A DNA stretch of 64,000 nt from Nostoc piscinale CENA21 (GCF_001298445.1 NZ_CP012036.1:2881351-2945350), one strand, 5' to 3'; positions 26,677 through 36,752 are shown, counted from the first letter of the stretch. Made by a program: numbers and translations. Notes: generated by a model not told the origin, from the sequence alone.

Positions 26677-27759
26677 TTAGCCATTGATAGCAGGAGCAGA
26701 GATTGCAACAGGAGCAACTTCACCAGCAGCCAAATCTAAGGGGAAGTTGTGAGCATTGCGCTCGTGCATGACTTCCATACCCAAGTTAGCGCGGTTGATG
26801 ATGTCAGCCCAAGTGTTGATGACGCGACCTTGAGAGTCAATCACTGATTGGTTGAAGTTGAAACCGTTGAGGTTGAACGCCATTGTGCTTACGCCCAACG
26901 CTGTGAACCAGATTCCGATTACAGGCCATGCAGCTAGGAAGAAGTGCAAGGAACGGCTGTTGTTGAAGGACGCGTATTGGAAGATTAAGCGACCGAAGTA
27001 ACCGTGTGCTGCAACGATGTTGTAGGTTTCTTCTTCTTGACCGAACTTGTAACCGTAGTTTTGGGATTCGTTCTCGGTTGTTTCACGAACTAAGGAGGAA
27101 GTTACCAAGGAACCGTGCATTGCAGAGAACAAGCTACCACCGAATACACCAGCCACACCAAGCATGTGGAAGGGGTGCATCAGGATGTTGTGTTCTGCTT
27201 GGAACACGATCATGAAGTTGAAGGTACCAGAGATACCTAAAGGCATACCATCAGAGAAGGAACCTTGTCCGATGGGGTAAATCAAGAATACTGCGGTAGC
27301 AGCCGCTACGGGAGCGGAGAATGCTAGGCAGATCCAAGGACGCATTCCCAAGCGGTAGGATAATTCCCACTCACGTCCTAAGTAGCAGAATACGCCAATC
27401 AGGAAGTGGAATATTACCAATTGGTATGGGCCACCGTTGTACAACCACTCATCAAGAGATGCTGCTTCCCAAATTGGGTAGAAGTGTAATCCAATTGCGT
27501 TGGAGGAAGGAACAACTGCACCGGAGATGATGTTGTTTCCGTAGAGTAAGGAACCTGCAACAGGCTCACGGATACCATCGATGTCTACTGGAGGTGCGGC
27601 GATGAAGGCGATTACGAAGCAGGTGGTTGCAGCTAGCAAGGTGGGGATCATTAGTACGCCGAACCAACCAATATATAGGCGGTTGTTGGTGCTGGTGATC
27701 CAGTTGCAGAACTGCTCCCAGACGTTGGCGCTTTTGCGCTGTTGTAAGGTTGCTGTCAT
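26677..27759 (-). CDS. psbA: photosystem II D1 protein, E130 (D1:2) form
   Basis: This 360-residue D1 reaction-centre protein binds chlorophyll, pheophytin, the secondary quinone QB and the Mn4CaO5 cluster in the thylakoid membrane. Seen residues include Tyr161 (TyrZ), Asp170, Glu189 and His190. Residue 130 is Glu (CYLGREWELSYRLG), the form associated with high-light D1:2 isoforms; low-light D1:1 has Gln. The C-terminus has the CtpA processing site LDLA|AGEVAP and a 16-residue extension. Cyanobacteria usually carry several psbA copies; others are not in this window. A clear sigma70-type promoter precedes it. Confidence 0.98.
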   Translation of the reverse strand: MTATLQQRKSANVWEQFCNWITSTNNRLYIGWFGVLMIPTLLAATTCFVIAFIAAPPVDIDGIREPVAGSLLYGNNIISGAVVPSSNAIGLHFYPIWEAASLDEWLYNGGPYQLVIFHFLIGVFCYLGREWELSYRLGMRPWICLAFSAPVAAATAVFLIYPIGQGSFSDGMPLGISGTFNFMIVFQAEHNILMHPFHMLGVAGVFGGSLFSAMHGSLVTSSLVRETTENESQNYGYKFGQEEETYNIVAAHGYFGRLIFQYASFNNSRSLHFFLAAWPVIGIWFTALGVSTMAFNLNGFNFNQSVIDSQGRVINTWADIINRANLGMEVMHERNAHNFPLDLAAGEVAPVAISAPAING

Positions 27760-27815
27760 GTCTTTATGATTGCTTTTGCGTTGTTTACGCAGGAATAATT
27801 ACTTATGATGGTTTT

Positions 27816-27844
27816 ATCTTAGAGAATTTGTAACGGTTTGTAAA
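27816..27844 (-). promoter_or_regulatory. psbA promoter
   Basis: On the minus strand TTTACA (27839-27844) and TAAGAT (27816-27821) are separated by 17 bases, 57 bases upstream of the psbA ATG. The fit to a housekeeping sigma promoter is good. The rest of the 27760-28065 spacer shows only AT-rich sequence and one HIP1 site. Confidence 0.75.
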
Positions 27845-28065
27845 GAAGTCTGATGAAAGGCTTTCTTAACACTTTTATAAATGCAGCTTATATATTGATG
27901 AGGAGTACAGGAGTAAGGCTTGATTCCATTCCTCTTCAGTATCTATGACAAGAAATTTTCAAAAACTGAGTAATACTCAGTCTCGAACAAAGAAATACAG
28001 TGTGTTTGAAGTGCGATCGCACTGTCATTCCTTATAATGAAAACTAAACCCAAGTCAGAGGCGAT

Positions 28066-28704
28066 ATGCTTTTAAAACTGCAACAAATTATCGTCAAACC
28101 GGGACACCAAATGTTGCTGAAAGATATTAGTTGGCAGCAACTAGAAAATATTTTAGAAGAAATGGGAGATAAACGTGCCGCGCGTATCTCTTATAGTAAT
28201 GGTTGGTTAGAAATTATGGTTCCTCTACCTGAGCATGAAAAAGATAAAGAGTTAATTGGTGATTTAGTCAAGATTTTATTAGAAAAACTTCAAATTGATT
28301 TTGAACCATTTGGCTCTTCAACATTGAAAAATGAGCGAATGCGGCAAGCAGTAGAACCAGATACATCCTTTTACATTCAAAATCATGCTGCTGTGATTGG
28401 TAAAAATAGAATTGATTTAAATATAGACCCACCACCAGATTTAGCAATTGAAGTTGATATCACATCCCGGACTCGATTTAATAACTATGAAATTTTAGGA
28501 GTTCCTGAACTTTGGCGATATACAAAACAAGGTTTAGAAATTTTTGTACTCCAAGATGGTAAATATATTCAATCTCAATCTAGTCCTAACTTTTTTAATA
28601 TACCGATTATTGAATTAGTTAATGAGTATGTTCAGCAGTGTTTGACTAGCGGCAGAAGTCAAGCTATGCGTAATTTTAGAAAATGGATTGAAAATAATTT
28701 GTAA
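28066..28704 (+). CDS. Uma2-family (DUF820) protein
   Basis: This 212-residue protein has SWQQLENILEEMGDKRAARI, YSNGWLEIMVPLPEHE, AVEPDTSFYIQN, PPPDLAIEVDITS and LGVPELWRY. It belongs to a different Uma2 subgroup from the other two in the window: the segment usually carrying the catalytic-core Lys reads SRTRFNNYEIL, with Arg and Asn instead. It may therefore be inactive or use another residue. It has its own gene with no operon partners. Confidence 0.85.
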   Translation: MLLKLQQIIVKPGHQMLLKDISWQQLENILEEMGDKRAARISYSNGWLEIMVPLPEHEKDKELIGDLVKILLEKLQIDFEPFGSSTLKNERMRQAVEPDTSFYIQNHAAVIGKNRIDLNIDPPPDLAIEVDITSRTRFNNYEILGVPELWRYTKQGLEIFVLQDGKYIQSQSSPNFFNIPIIELVNEYVQQCLTSGRSQAMRNFRKWIENNL

Positions 28705-28985
28705 ACATAGATAATGTGGGCAAATATAATAACATTTTAGGATTGGTTAGTAAAGGCGATCGCTCCAAGAGAAATAATATTATAACCAGGACTTACGCAA
28801 CTGTTACAGAAAGTATACAACTTTAGTTCTAAGCGGGATACAAATTTTTATCTTGTGTTTACATTATAGGAGAGTATATAAGTGATCACACGGTTGGCTT
28901 CTGTTGCCAAATAAACTACTTTTTAGAAAGTGGCAAAAATATTAGTCGTATAAATTCAGGATATTTTTAAGAGGAAAAAATCTAT

Positions 28986-29093
28986 ATGTCTAGTAAGCAT
29001 ACCAGTGAAATTATTGCATCGCAAACTGGACTCTCATCATCAAAAATAGCGTTGGAAGCATTTGAACGTCATATAGAAAAAAAAGCTCAATGA
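28986..29093 (+). CDS. micro-ORF (35 residues) coupled to LRAT-like gene
   Basis: ATG 28986 opens MSSKHTSEIIASQTGLSSSK and ends EAFERHIEKKAQ. A good ribosome site (AAGAGGAAAA) precedes it, and its TGA overlaps the next ATG as ATGA (29090-29093). The small size and coupling suggest a partner or leader peptide for the LRAT-like protein. No family recognised. Confidence 0.5.
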   Translation: MSSKHTSEIIASQTGLSSSKIALEAFERHIEKKAQ

Positions 29094-29959
29094 GACAACG
29101 GAAAATAAAACACAAGCGACAAACTCAAAGTCTGATGTCAATTCCAATAAGTTCAAATCCTTCTAAAATTCTCCGTTTGTTTGCTGACTTGCAGGATCGT
29201 TTATACGAACATCACACAGTCAAGAATGCAATTACTCAAATATGTAACCATACAAAAGACCAGAACATTATTAAAACTTGTCAAACTATTGCTGATATTC
29301 TAGATATAGAATTGAATTTTAACTTTAACAATGTTCACACTGCTGTACATTTCCAAGCAGTTCAGCAATTACACAACCATCAGAATCATGTAATTAATAA
29401 ATACCAAGAAATTCAAAATAATATAAATAATTACAATCCAAAATGGACAGCCCCTTTGCTTGAAATCATAGATACTCAAATAGCCAGATTGTCACAGCTA
29501 ATAATACTTCTAGATAGAGAGCCTGATATTTGTGATAACAAAGGTAATATAATACGTCCTAATGATTTAGTTATATACCCTTGTAAAGATGAAAATGATA
29601 GGGATTATGAGCATTATGGTATTGTCAGGGCTACTGCTAATGGTTACAGAGTTGCACACTTTTTTACTGGTAAAACAGTAAAACCAGAAGGTAAAATTGT
29701 AAGTGTGGGAATTGGATATATTCATTTTGCCCACTATTCACCAGAATGGTTATTTAAAGAACGTCCTGAACAAGAAAATCCTCAAAACGCTTCAGACCTT
29801 CAAACGGAAATGCGTATTCAAGCATCACGAGAAAAAATACTTAATTCACAAGATCCTCTTTGGAACTTATTAAATTATAACTGCGAACATTGGGCTAGAG
29901 AAATGGTATATGGCGAAGCGAAATCTACTCAGATTTTAGATAGAAGAAATAATAAATAA
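29090..29959 (+). CDS. protein with C-terminal LRAT/NlpC-P60-like domain
   Basis: This 289-residue protein has an N-terminal basic tail, a helical domain (about 25-145) and a C-terminal permuted papain-like domain of the LRAT/HRASLS type. The active-site set is His175 (YEHYGIV), His190 (VAHFF) and Cys265 in NYNCEHWAREMVYG; the NCEH signature is diagnostic of the family. LRAT-fold enzymes transfer or hydrolyse acyl groups through a thioester on Cys. No signal peptide is visible, so it is probably cytosolic. The helical N-terminal domain is unlike standard members. The gene starts inside the stop of a 35-residue ORF. Confidence 0.75.
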   Translation: MRQRKIKHKRQTQSLMSIPISSNPSKILRLFADLQDRLYEHHTVKNAITQICNHTKDQNIIKTCQTIADILDIELNFNFNNVHTAVHFQAVQQLHNHQNHVINKYQEIQNNINNYNPKWTAPLLEIIDTQIARLSQLIILLDREPDICDNKGNIIRPNDLVIYPCKDENDRDYEHYGIVRATANGYRVAHFFTGKTVKPEGKIVSVGIGYIHFAHYSPEWLFKERPEQENPQNASDLQTEMRIQASREKILNSQDPLWNLLNYNCEHWAREMVYGEAKSTQILDRRNNK

Positions 29960-30038
29960 ATCGAGAAAATTTCATAGGACTTGTGCAGAACACATCTCAA
30001 ACTCTCATTTCTCCGTGATGCGCCAGATGCTACTCTGC

Positions 30039-30097
30039 GAGAAGCCGCGCAAAGCGCGTCTACAAGTCGGCAAAGCCGCCCAACGCACTGGCTTCTC
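30039..30097. repeat. dispersed inverted repeat in the LRAT/acyltransferase spacer
   Basis: GAGAAGCC (30039-30046) and GGCTTCTC (30090-30097) enclose a G+C-rich core with GCGCAAAGCGC and GGCAAAGCCGCC. This is a Nostocales-type intergenic repeat. The 29960-30254 spacer has no other recognisable content. Confidence 0.6.
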
Positions 30098-30254
30098 TGT
30101 GTCTCTGTTGTACCCTGCGGGAAGCAGCTTACGCGTCTACGATTTCCTGTAGTTAAAATAACAAAAGTAGAGACAAGCGATCGCTCTGAGTCTAACTACA
30201 GCAAAATAGACAATAGACGAATATCTATGATGAGTACATGAACTCAGCGAGGGT

Positions 30255-31190
30255 GTGATTAACAATTCCGCCAACCATCAACAAGATAGTTTGCCATCTT
30301 TAGATGCTGCTAGTATTAAGCGGGTAAAAGAAGGAGTAGCAGCAGCAAGCGATCGCGCGGTGCGTTATACAATCGAACAGGCACTAAATCGCCTAGAAGC
30401 CATTAACCAAGGACAGACAGAACATCAGATTAATGGTAGTGTACGCAGGTTTGTTTTGCGATCGCTCATTCATACTTTATTCCGCGTCCGGGTAGAAAAT
30501 CTCGAAAACTTACCGCAGACACCAGCCATTCTCGCAGCTAACCATCTCCATCACATCGACCCCTTGTTATTATTGGCAGAACTTCCCAGCCAACCTTATT
30601 ACTATATTTTGGGGGATGCTCGTACCCTTTATAACAAGTTTTGGAAACGCTTCATTTTAAATTTTGCTGGCGGTGTCATTCCTTTAGCGCGGTTGTGGAA
30701 AGAAGAAGTGGCTGTCATGGAAGCAGCCAAAGCCGGAAGACAAGATTTAGCCGAACTCGCCGCCGCCATTGCCCAAAATGTGCCTACTGGTGGCGATATA
30801 CAGACATTACGCCAAATAGACCGCATTGTTCTGGGAATTTTAGCCCACGGGGACGGTATGATTCTATTTCCTGAAGGAAGACTAGGAAGCACTGAGGGTA
30901 AATTGCATCTTCCTCTGAAGCGAGGAACAGTGATATATGCTTTACGTGCTGGTGTACCAATAATCCCAGTGGCTTTAATTGGGACGCATGATCTCTATTT
31001 AAGAAAAGAGTTAATTATTCGCTTTGGTGAACCGTTACATTTTTCTCCAAATGCGAAAACTACTCGACAAGAAGTAGAAACTGCTCTAGAAATTTTGCAA
31101 CAGCGAATGATAGCTCTACTGCCATCGAATTATCAAGAACCAAAGGGAATAAAAATTTTGCGTTACTTTCTCAACCATATATTTTGGTGA
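30255..31190 (+). CDS. 1-acyl-sn-glycerol-3-phosphate acyltransferase (PlsC family)
   Basis: This 311-residue membrane-associated acyltransferase has the HX4D catalytic motif in AANHLHHIDPLL (His97, Asp102), a GVIPLAR element and the substrate-binding motif LFPEGRLGSTEG. It should acylate lysophosphatidate or a related glycerol lipid at the cytoplasmic membrane. The first 70 residues form a helical extension. The best start is GTG 30255 (no ATG upstream in frame; GAGG lies just before). It is longer than minimal PlsC (about 240), so it may act on another lipid. Confidence 0.88.
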   Translation: MINNSANHQQDSLPSLDAASIKRVKEGVAAASDRAVRYTIEQALNRLEAINQGQTEHQINGSVRRFVLRSLIHTLFRVRVENLENLPQTPAILAANHLHHIDPLLLLAELPSQPYYYILGDARTLYNKFWKRFILNFAGGVIPLARLWKEEVAVMEAAKAGRQDLAELAAAIAQNVPTGGDIQTLRQIDRIVLGILAHGDGMILFPEGRLGSTEGKLHLPLKRGTVIYALRAGVPIIPVALIGTHDLYLRKELIIRFGEPLHFSPNAKTTRQEVETALEILQQRMIALLPSNYQEPKGIKILRYFLNHIFW

Positions 31191-31433
31191 ACACACTAGC
31201 TTTTACAGCTTTTAAAGGTTGATACTTGCAATCAAAAACAAAGAAACATCCTCCTTAATATAGATAATTTTTGTTAAGAAACTTGGAAGTTTACTAAAAT
31301 TTTTATCTACAACATAATTTTTCACAATAGAAAAACCTCTAGTATAAAGCAGCAAATAATAATACAATGAAATGTTATCAGCCGCTTGTAGCAAATAGTA
31401 CTTCATTAACTTAAATATGGCGGTTATTAGGTG

Positions 31434-31481
31434 AAGTAAACCGAAAGGTTTAAGCCTTTCCTATAACTTTTCGGTTTACTT
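31434..31481. repeat. AAGTAAACCGAAA hairpin upstream of the 75-residue gene
   Basis: A 13-bp perfect stem (31434-31446 with 31469-31481) encloses a 22-base loop that itself contains AGGTTTAAGCCTTT. It sits 40 bases upstream of a small gene. The 31191-31433 remainder is AT-rich with no gene. Confidence 0.6.
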
Positions 31482-31521
31482 TGCCAAACAAACGTGGCGA
31501 ACTATTAGGTATCAAAAAATA

Positions 31522-31749
31522 ATGTTTAAACGTCGCACACTACTAACTTGTTTAGCTGCGCTCGGCTTCACTTTGGCCGTTAGCACAAAAGTTTATGGAC
31601 AATCTGCTAGCGGCCCAGACGCTTGGCAGACAGTATATGATGATGCTGTTGCAGGAGCAACCACAATAATTGATGTTCCACTATTAGGCCCTTTATTATC
31701 GCTGATTCTGCAAATAGTCTACGGCTTGGCGGGTTTTTGGGGTGGTTAA
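31522..31749 (+). CDS. small exported hypothetical protein
   Basis: This 75-residue protein starts MFKRRTLLTCLAALGFTLAV, a good Sec signal peptide with cleavage near VYGQS, leaving about 48 mature residues that end in a hydrophobic Gly/Leu-rich stretch (LLGPLLSLILQIVYGLAGFWGG). It may be a small cell-envelope or membrane-active peptide. No family recognised. A marked hairpin lies in the leader. Confidence 0.5.
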   Translation: MFKRRTLLTCLAALGFTLAVSTKVYGQSASGPDAWQTVYDDAVAGATTIIDVPLLGPLLSLILQIVYGLAGFWGG

Positions 31750-32025
31750 CCCTGTGTATTTCCCTTAAAAAGTCAAAAATAGAGGCTTTTGCAGTCTAAT
31801 TTTTGGTAATTTCTGAGACTGCTTAGACGCTCTTGGTCTTATCGCCAGACACAGCCTCACTATATCTTCAATGCCATTTTTCCAAACGATACAAAAATGG
31901 AGTCAAGGCGCATAGATTTGCGTTTTGTCCGGTCATTTATGCGTATCAGTTTTTACGAGAAATGGTATAAATCATCAACGCAAATTTTTTGTAGCCAAAT
32001 ATCCCCAAACCGTGAGGAGCTTTCT

Positions 32026-33306
32026 ATGTTCAAACCTCGCGCAATTTTTCGCGCCTTAAATGCAATTGTCCTAGCTTTTGTCATAGGTATCCAGATACAT
32101 CCACAACCCGCATTTGCTTCTGGCGGGACTTGTAATCCAACAGTAGCTAACCTACCTGTATGTCCTAGTACAGCACCTTCAACATCAGCTAGTTTTATTG
32201 ACCCAACTGCAACAGTTACCAATCCTACAAATATTACCTTGGGCGAAAAAGTTTACATCGCTCCATTTGCTAAGTTAAACGCGACTAATGCACCTATTAG
32301 TATTGCAGCAGATTCCAACGTTCAAGACCAAGTGAATATTACAGCTTCGGGAACGGGAGTGGATATAGGGCCGCGCGTAATTATGGCTCACATGGCCACT
32401 ATCAAAGGTGCAGCCAAAATCGGTACTCAAGGCTCAACCGGGCCTTTTACTGACCCAGTTAGCAATACTCAATTTAGCAACACTGTTCCAGAGACATTTC
32501 TCGCCTTCAACTGTGAAATCGATGGTGCAACTGTAGAAAGAAACACAGTGGTTAACTTTCTAGCACGGGTCGGCCCTGGTGTCACCTTACCTGCTGGTAA
32601 AGTTGTTTTGCCTGGGAAAAACGTTACTACTAACCTAGAAGCTACTAGCGGCGCTTTGGGGAAAGTAGCAAGCCTGACACAAGCCGACGTTGCATTAATG
32701 GAAGGCATTATTGAAGTTAATGAAGCATTTGCTGAAGGTTACACCAACTTAGCTAGAGCAGATTTGACAAACGTAACAGGTATAAATTACGCCCCAGCTA
32801 CCTCATTTAACTCTGGAGGTCTGCCACAGTTAGGTGGAGTTTCGACTCGCGATCCGAATTTTCGTAACCGCATCATCGGCAATATTGTTTTAGAAGATTC
32901 TTTATTAGGTATCAACTTCAAAACAGGCAATAGAATTTCTCTGCGTGCTGATGAGGGTGAGCCTTTTAATGTTGGACAAATTGCTGGTATGGCCAACGAT
33001 GTTGTCTTTCACGCTTTAGAAACCACTAGCTTGACTGTTGGTGATTTCGTTGGTTATGGGCCTCGCGCTTTGGTTCATGGTGGCCGTCAGGTTGTTAATG
33101 GTGCTGCTAATGGCCCAGAAACCAGCATAGGTGATTTTGTCGGACTAGGGCCAAACTCTGTTATATTCCGTTCAGTTATTGGCAATAAATCAGCCGTTGG
33201 GCAAAGAAGCGCAGTTTTCAATTCTACACTACCTTCTAGAACCTATATCCGTTCTAGAGTGATTTATGCCGATAACGGCAGCCTGATTTCACGTGTGGAG
33301 TGGTAA
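32026..33306 (+). CDS. exported left-handed beta-helix (hexapeptide-type) protein
   Basis: This 426-residue protein has a signal peptide (FRALNAIVLAFVIGIQIHPQPAFA) and a body of irregular hexapeptide turns, such as TNITLGEKVYIAPFAKL, VDIGPRVIMAHMATIKG and TSIGDFVGLGPNSVIF, as in gamma-type carbonic anhydrases and acyltransferases. His residues suitable for metal binding occur (IMAHMATI, VFHALETT, LVHGG). A periplasmic gamma-carbonic-anhydrase-like role is possible but unproven. I start at ATG 32026 because GAGGAG lies eight bases before; the in-frame extension upstream is unlikely. Confidence 0.75.
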   Translation: MFKPRAIFRALNAIVLAFVIGIQIHPQPAFASGGTCNPTVANLPVCPSTAPSTSASFIDPTATVTNPTNITLGEKVYIAPFAKLNATNAPISIAADSNVQDQVNITASGTGVDIGPRVIMAHMATIKGAAKIGTQGSTGPFTDPVSNTQFSNTVPETFLAFNCEIDGATVERNTVVNFLARVGPGVTLPAGKVVLPGKNVTTNLEATSGALGKVASLTQADVALMEGIIEVNEAFAEGYTNLARADLTNVTGINYAPATSFNSGGLPQLGGVSTRDPNFRNRIIGNIVLEDSLLGINFKTGNRISLRADEGEPFNVGQIAGMANDVVFHALETTSLTVGDFVGYGPRALVHGGRQVVNGAANGPETSIGDFVGLGPNSVIFRSVIGNKSAVGQRSAVFNSTLPSRTYIRSRVIYADNGSLISRVEW

Positions 33307-33322
33307 TCAATTTTGCATAATT

Positions 33323-33870
33323 ATGAATCTGAACATCTTGCCAGCAATGCGGTTAAAATGCCTAAGATTGATTCTGCTGTTCACTTTGATATTTGGACTG
33401 ATACTAAGTTTTGATGACAGTTCATCCATAGCTGCACAAACAGACATATCCTCTAATCAGCCCCAGGTGATACAACCTCCTATTACCGGACTTGTTTCTA
33501 CATTGTCGGATGAAGTTGAGGAATTACCACAAGAGTTAATTCGCTGGTCAACTTACTGGCAAATGTGCTGGGAAACTTATCCCGAAGCACAGGAATATGA
33601 ACTACAAAAAGTGCTTGTAGAAGCAAATCGCCAAAATTGCAACGTCAAAGCGATCGCTGTTTTCGTATCCAAGCTGCATCTAACGAAAACCAAAAATCAC
33701 AGGGATTACTCAACCGTGAACTAATCTTATTAATGCACAAAATTCAGCTTGGTTATCGAGTACGAGCAGTTTTAGATCATAATCGCGTTAGCGAATGGTC
33801 TCCAGTCATGGCAGTCGGCGCAACTACAGCCACTAAATCGAATGGAACTCAAATCAGCGTGACTCCTTGA
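33323..33870 (+). pseudogene. exported fibronectin-III-like hypothetical protein, frameshifted
   Basis: The first frame gives a signal-anchor (LKCLRLILLFTLIFGLILSF) and then ELIRWSTYWQMCWETYPEAQEYELQ. A second frame (from about 33637) continues SDRCFRIQAASNENQKSQGL and GYRVRAVLDHNRVSEWSPVM. Together they read like one FN3-type domain with strands A to G. The frames differ by one base, so a loss is inferred at 33607-33650, perhaps in the five-A run near 33607. It follows the beta-helix gene by 16 bases and may have shared its operon. Confidence 0.55.
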
Positions 33871-34080
33871 GATTACTCGCAAGACTTATGCACAAATTTA
33901 TTTTTTGAGAATGGGTTTAAGGGTGAAATCAAGTTAAAAGTCAAAAGTTAAAAGTCAAAATTAACATCTTTTGAATTTTGAATTCACTGTAGGGGTATGG
34001 TGTATAAGGGTTTTGAACACCTAAACACCCATACCTCTTCACTATCATTGGTCAAAAAAATGAATTCTGTGTGATAAATA

Positions 34081-34377
34081 TCATTTTTCTAAAAAGTTAG
34101 TAATTTTAAAATTTGATGTTCCTTCCCAGCAATGATTTAAACAAGCATTTACCTGGGCATCTGCTGTATCTGTAGATTCTTTAGAAGCATTTAACTGTAC
34201 GGCTGTCACAATATACTCAAAAATAATTACAAATTGTTTTTGTGCTGAAATTCTCTCCACTACAATAGTTTCACCAACTTTGGGAATTTGCGGCAAATTC
34301 ACTACAAAGGTTTCAATTTTTGGTTTATCTAAGAGATTTTTGAAATTAAAGTATTTACAGTAAACAAGAACTTTCAC
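34081..34377 (-). CDS. hypothetical protein, 98 residues
   Basis: The frame begins MKVLVYCKYFNFKNLLDKPK and includes LPQIPKVGETIVVERISA and YIVTAVQLNASKE. No signal peptide or membrane segment is seen; a mixed beta pattern suggests a small soluble domain. Codon use looks like the neighbours. The family is not recognised and it could be a fragment. It is in line with the minus-strand gene upstream. Confidence 0.45.
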   Translation of the reverse strand: MKVLVYCKYFNFKNLLDKPKIETFVVNLPQIPKVGETIVVERISAQKQFVIIFEYIVTAVQLNASKESTDTADAQVNACLNHCWEGTSNFKITNFLEK

Positions 34378-34423
34378 GATAGTTAATGGTTATTGGTTAC
34401 GTTTTATCCTGCTTGCTGAGTGA

Positions 34424-35942
34424 CTATTTACGTCGCCATAGCCTTTGTAATAAATTAACACCTTTTACCAATATTTCTTCTAACCACAGCATAGTGCGAT
34501 CGAGCAATTTTAAAATTTTCTCTAGTAAGTGCTGCTCATATTCTATGGAATTAGCTTTAACTTCTATCCAATCTGGCTGAATTTCGACTTGATGATTGTG
34601 GTTTGGCTTGGGGATAATGTCTCCTACATCACTTTCATGCGCTGGGAGATTAGCTAGTTTTTTTGATAATTTTTTATTAGTTTTCTTGAGTCCAGGTTTT
34701 GATTGTGCAACTGGTGTAACTGACAAACCAGAATTAATTGACGGCGTATTTTGTTGGTTATTAACTAATTCAGAATTACCAAATAAATCGCCCCATTTTA
34801 ACCAAGGCTCTGCGGCTGTGTTTTGATTTAATAGCTTACGTTTTCTAGAACGAAATTGGTATTTTTTTTGCAGGTAACGATTGCCTATTAGAATTGGCAG
34901 CATCAAGTTTTTTATCTTTACCAACACCAAAAAAATAATTGATGGCAGCTTCAATTAAAGCTTGAACATTCAGTGTTTGTGGTTCCAAGGTGTCAGATGA
35001 AACGGTGACATTTCCTGGTGCAGCAAACTCATCTTGACCGTAGAGAAATATATTGAATTTTGTGCGAGTAACTTGGATGAGTTCTTGGCTATTTTGTTGT
35101 ACTGGTACTACAGTATTTTTTTCTAATTTAGCTATGACTTTATCCAGAATATCGATGATTTTGCTAGTATTGAGGATTTCAGGTGATATAACTGCTGTTA
35201 ATGCAGGTAATTTAGCGGGAGTTTCACCAGTTAGCTTGGCTAAAATACGATGAATTTCTGGTAATAAATCTGTCTGATGTGCTGGTAATGCTAATTGTTG
35301 ATAATGCCAGTAACGGGCAACTTCACTAATAATTTTGTCTAAGATTTTGGTTTGTTGTTGCGGTGTTAAAATATCGAGAATTTCATTATTTGTAGACACT
35401 AACACTAACTTACGCTGTTCTAGTGTTGTGGCGATTCCTTGGACTTTGGGTAAATAACGCTGAAGCACATCTTTTTGTTGAGATGGGGTGAGATGGCTAG
35501 AGGAATTGTCTGAAATCGTTAAGGATTGGGTGAGAGCAAGGTTATTTGTTTTACTATGTTGAAACAGTTTCTGCCACCAAGCGCCTATGATGTGAAAACT
35601 TGGTGATGTTTTGACAGATGTTTCCTCAGATGGAAGCTTTTGGACTGCTTCTAAGACAACCTGAATAGGCGTATCCGCAGTTGGGGGAGTTTCGTGGCGA
35701 TCGCAATCATTTGGTGCTAACTTGAGCCTAGATTGTGGTTCTTTGCTATACAGCGTTTTCACCTTTGACTCGGCTGACTGCAACACCAGATACAACGGGT
35801 ACAGTAATGCTTCTACACCCCACTTAGTAGCAACTTGCACTTGTCTGAAGGTTTGTTCACATCGTTGTGTCAACCGCCGAGATTGCTGGTGGACAAAGTT
35901 AAAGAGTCTGCTTTGATAACGCCCAGAAGAACCAGATGACAT
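34424..35942 (-). pseudogene. conserved cyanobacterial protein of unknown function, frameshifted
   Basis: The upstream frame runs 365 residues from MSSGSSGRYQSRLFNFVHQQ; the downstream frame continues with FRSRKRKLLNQNTAAEPWLK to LLQRLWRRK. They meet at an eight-base run (34862-34869; A on the coding strand): seven A would join LPAKK to YQFRSRKRKLL. The joined protein is about 500 residues, largely helical and basic at the N-terminus, with an odd WGVEALLYPLYLVLQS hydrophobic patch. No enzymatic motif is seen. Confidence 0.65.
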
Positions 35943-36649
35943 GGTAGTAATTTATGAGTTCAAGTTTTGTTTAGTTGTGAGACTCCCACCAAAAAATAGA
36001 TAACGACAAACAGTAAATCGTTGTAAGTGCCATCATCTTAGCGAAAATATGACCCCTCCTGTATCTCAATCTCAGACAAATTTAATCTCCAAGACTATTG
36101 AGCAATTGCGCTCTTTTTGTCAAGTCAATCTTCAGTCTACTTGGCTATACCAAGAATGTGACCGGAGTATTACGGATGTTGTTACATCTAATTTGTCTGA
36201 TTGGCAACCTGTAGAGTTAAATGCTAAAGGACATATCGCTTGGAAAGGCGGGAAACAAGTTTTATGGCTGGTACAGAAACTATTGGTTCCCCAAGATTTA
36301 CAGGGTTATCCTTTAACGGGGTTATCTTTGCGCTTGGCTTTGATTTGGTGGGCTGATGCGGCGGAGGTTTATGTCAATGGAGAATTAGTCCAAGCCGGAG
36401 ATTTGTTTGATTTTTACCCCAGAGTCTTGCTGAGTCAAAGTGTGTCTGCTGGGGATGAGTTTATTGTAGCTTTGCGCTTGGTTAGTCCGGGACATGATCA
36501 GGGGGCTTTGATGCGATCGCACCTAATCTACGAGTCTACAGATTACAATCATCCTGACCCCGGTTTTGTGGCTGATGAGTTGGCGGTGACGCAGTTGTAT
36601 TTGGAAAGGTTTGCGCCGGAAAAGTTGGATGAGTTGGCGGTGGAGATAG

Positions 36650-36752
36650 AAAGAACGAACCGCAAAGACGCAGAGGACGCAGAGAGAGTTCGTCAAATTC
36701 TGCTTCATCTGCGTCCATCCGCGTCCATCGGCGGTTCAAAATTCAAAATTAA
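36650..36752. repeat. intergenic-type repeat inside the alpha-mannosidase gene
   Basis: About 100 bases with CGCAAAGACGCAGAGGACGC and TCTGCGTCCATCCGCG resemble repeats found between genes (for example CGCAGAGACGCAGAGGCGC at 14307). Translated in frame they give NRKDAEDAERVRQILLHLRP, breaking GH38 similarity just before the zinc motif. Confidence 0.65.

Noticed and set aside
28782..28800. A complete second MITE at the single AGGACTTACGCAA end
   Set aside because: No matching inverted end is found nearby; only one end is visible.
29981..30241. 86-codon plus-strand frame
   Set aside because: It runs through a dispersed inverted repeat and has no family resemblance.
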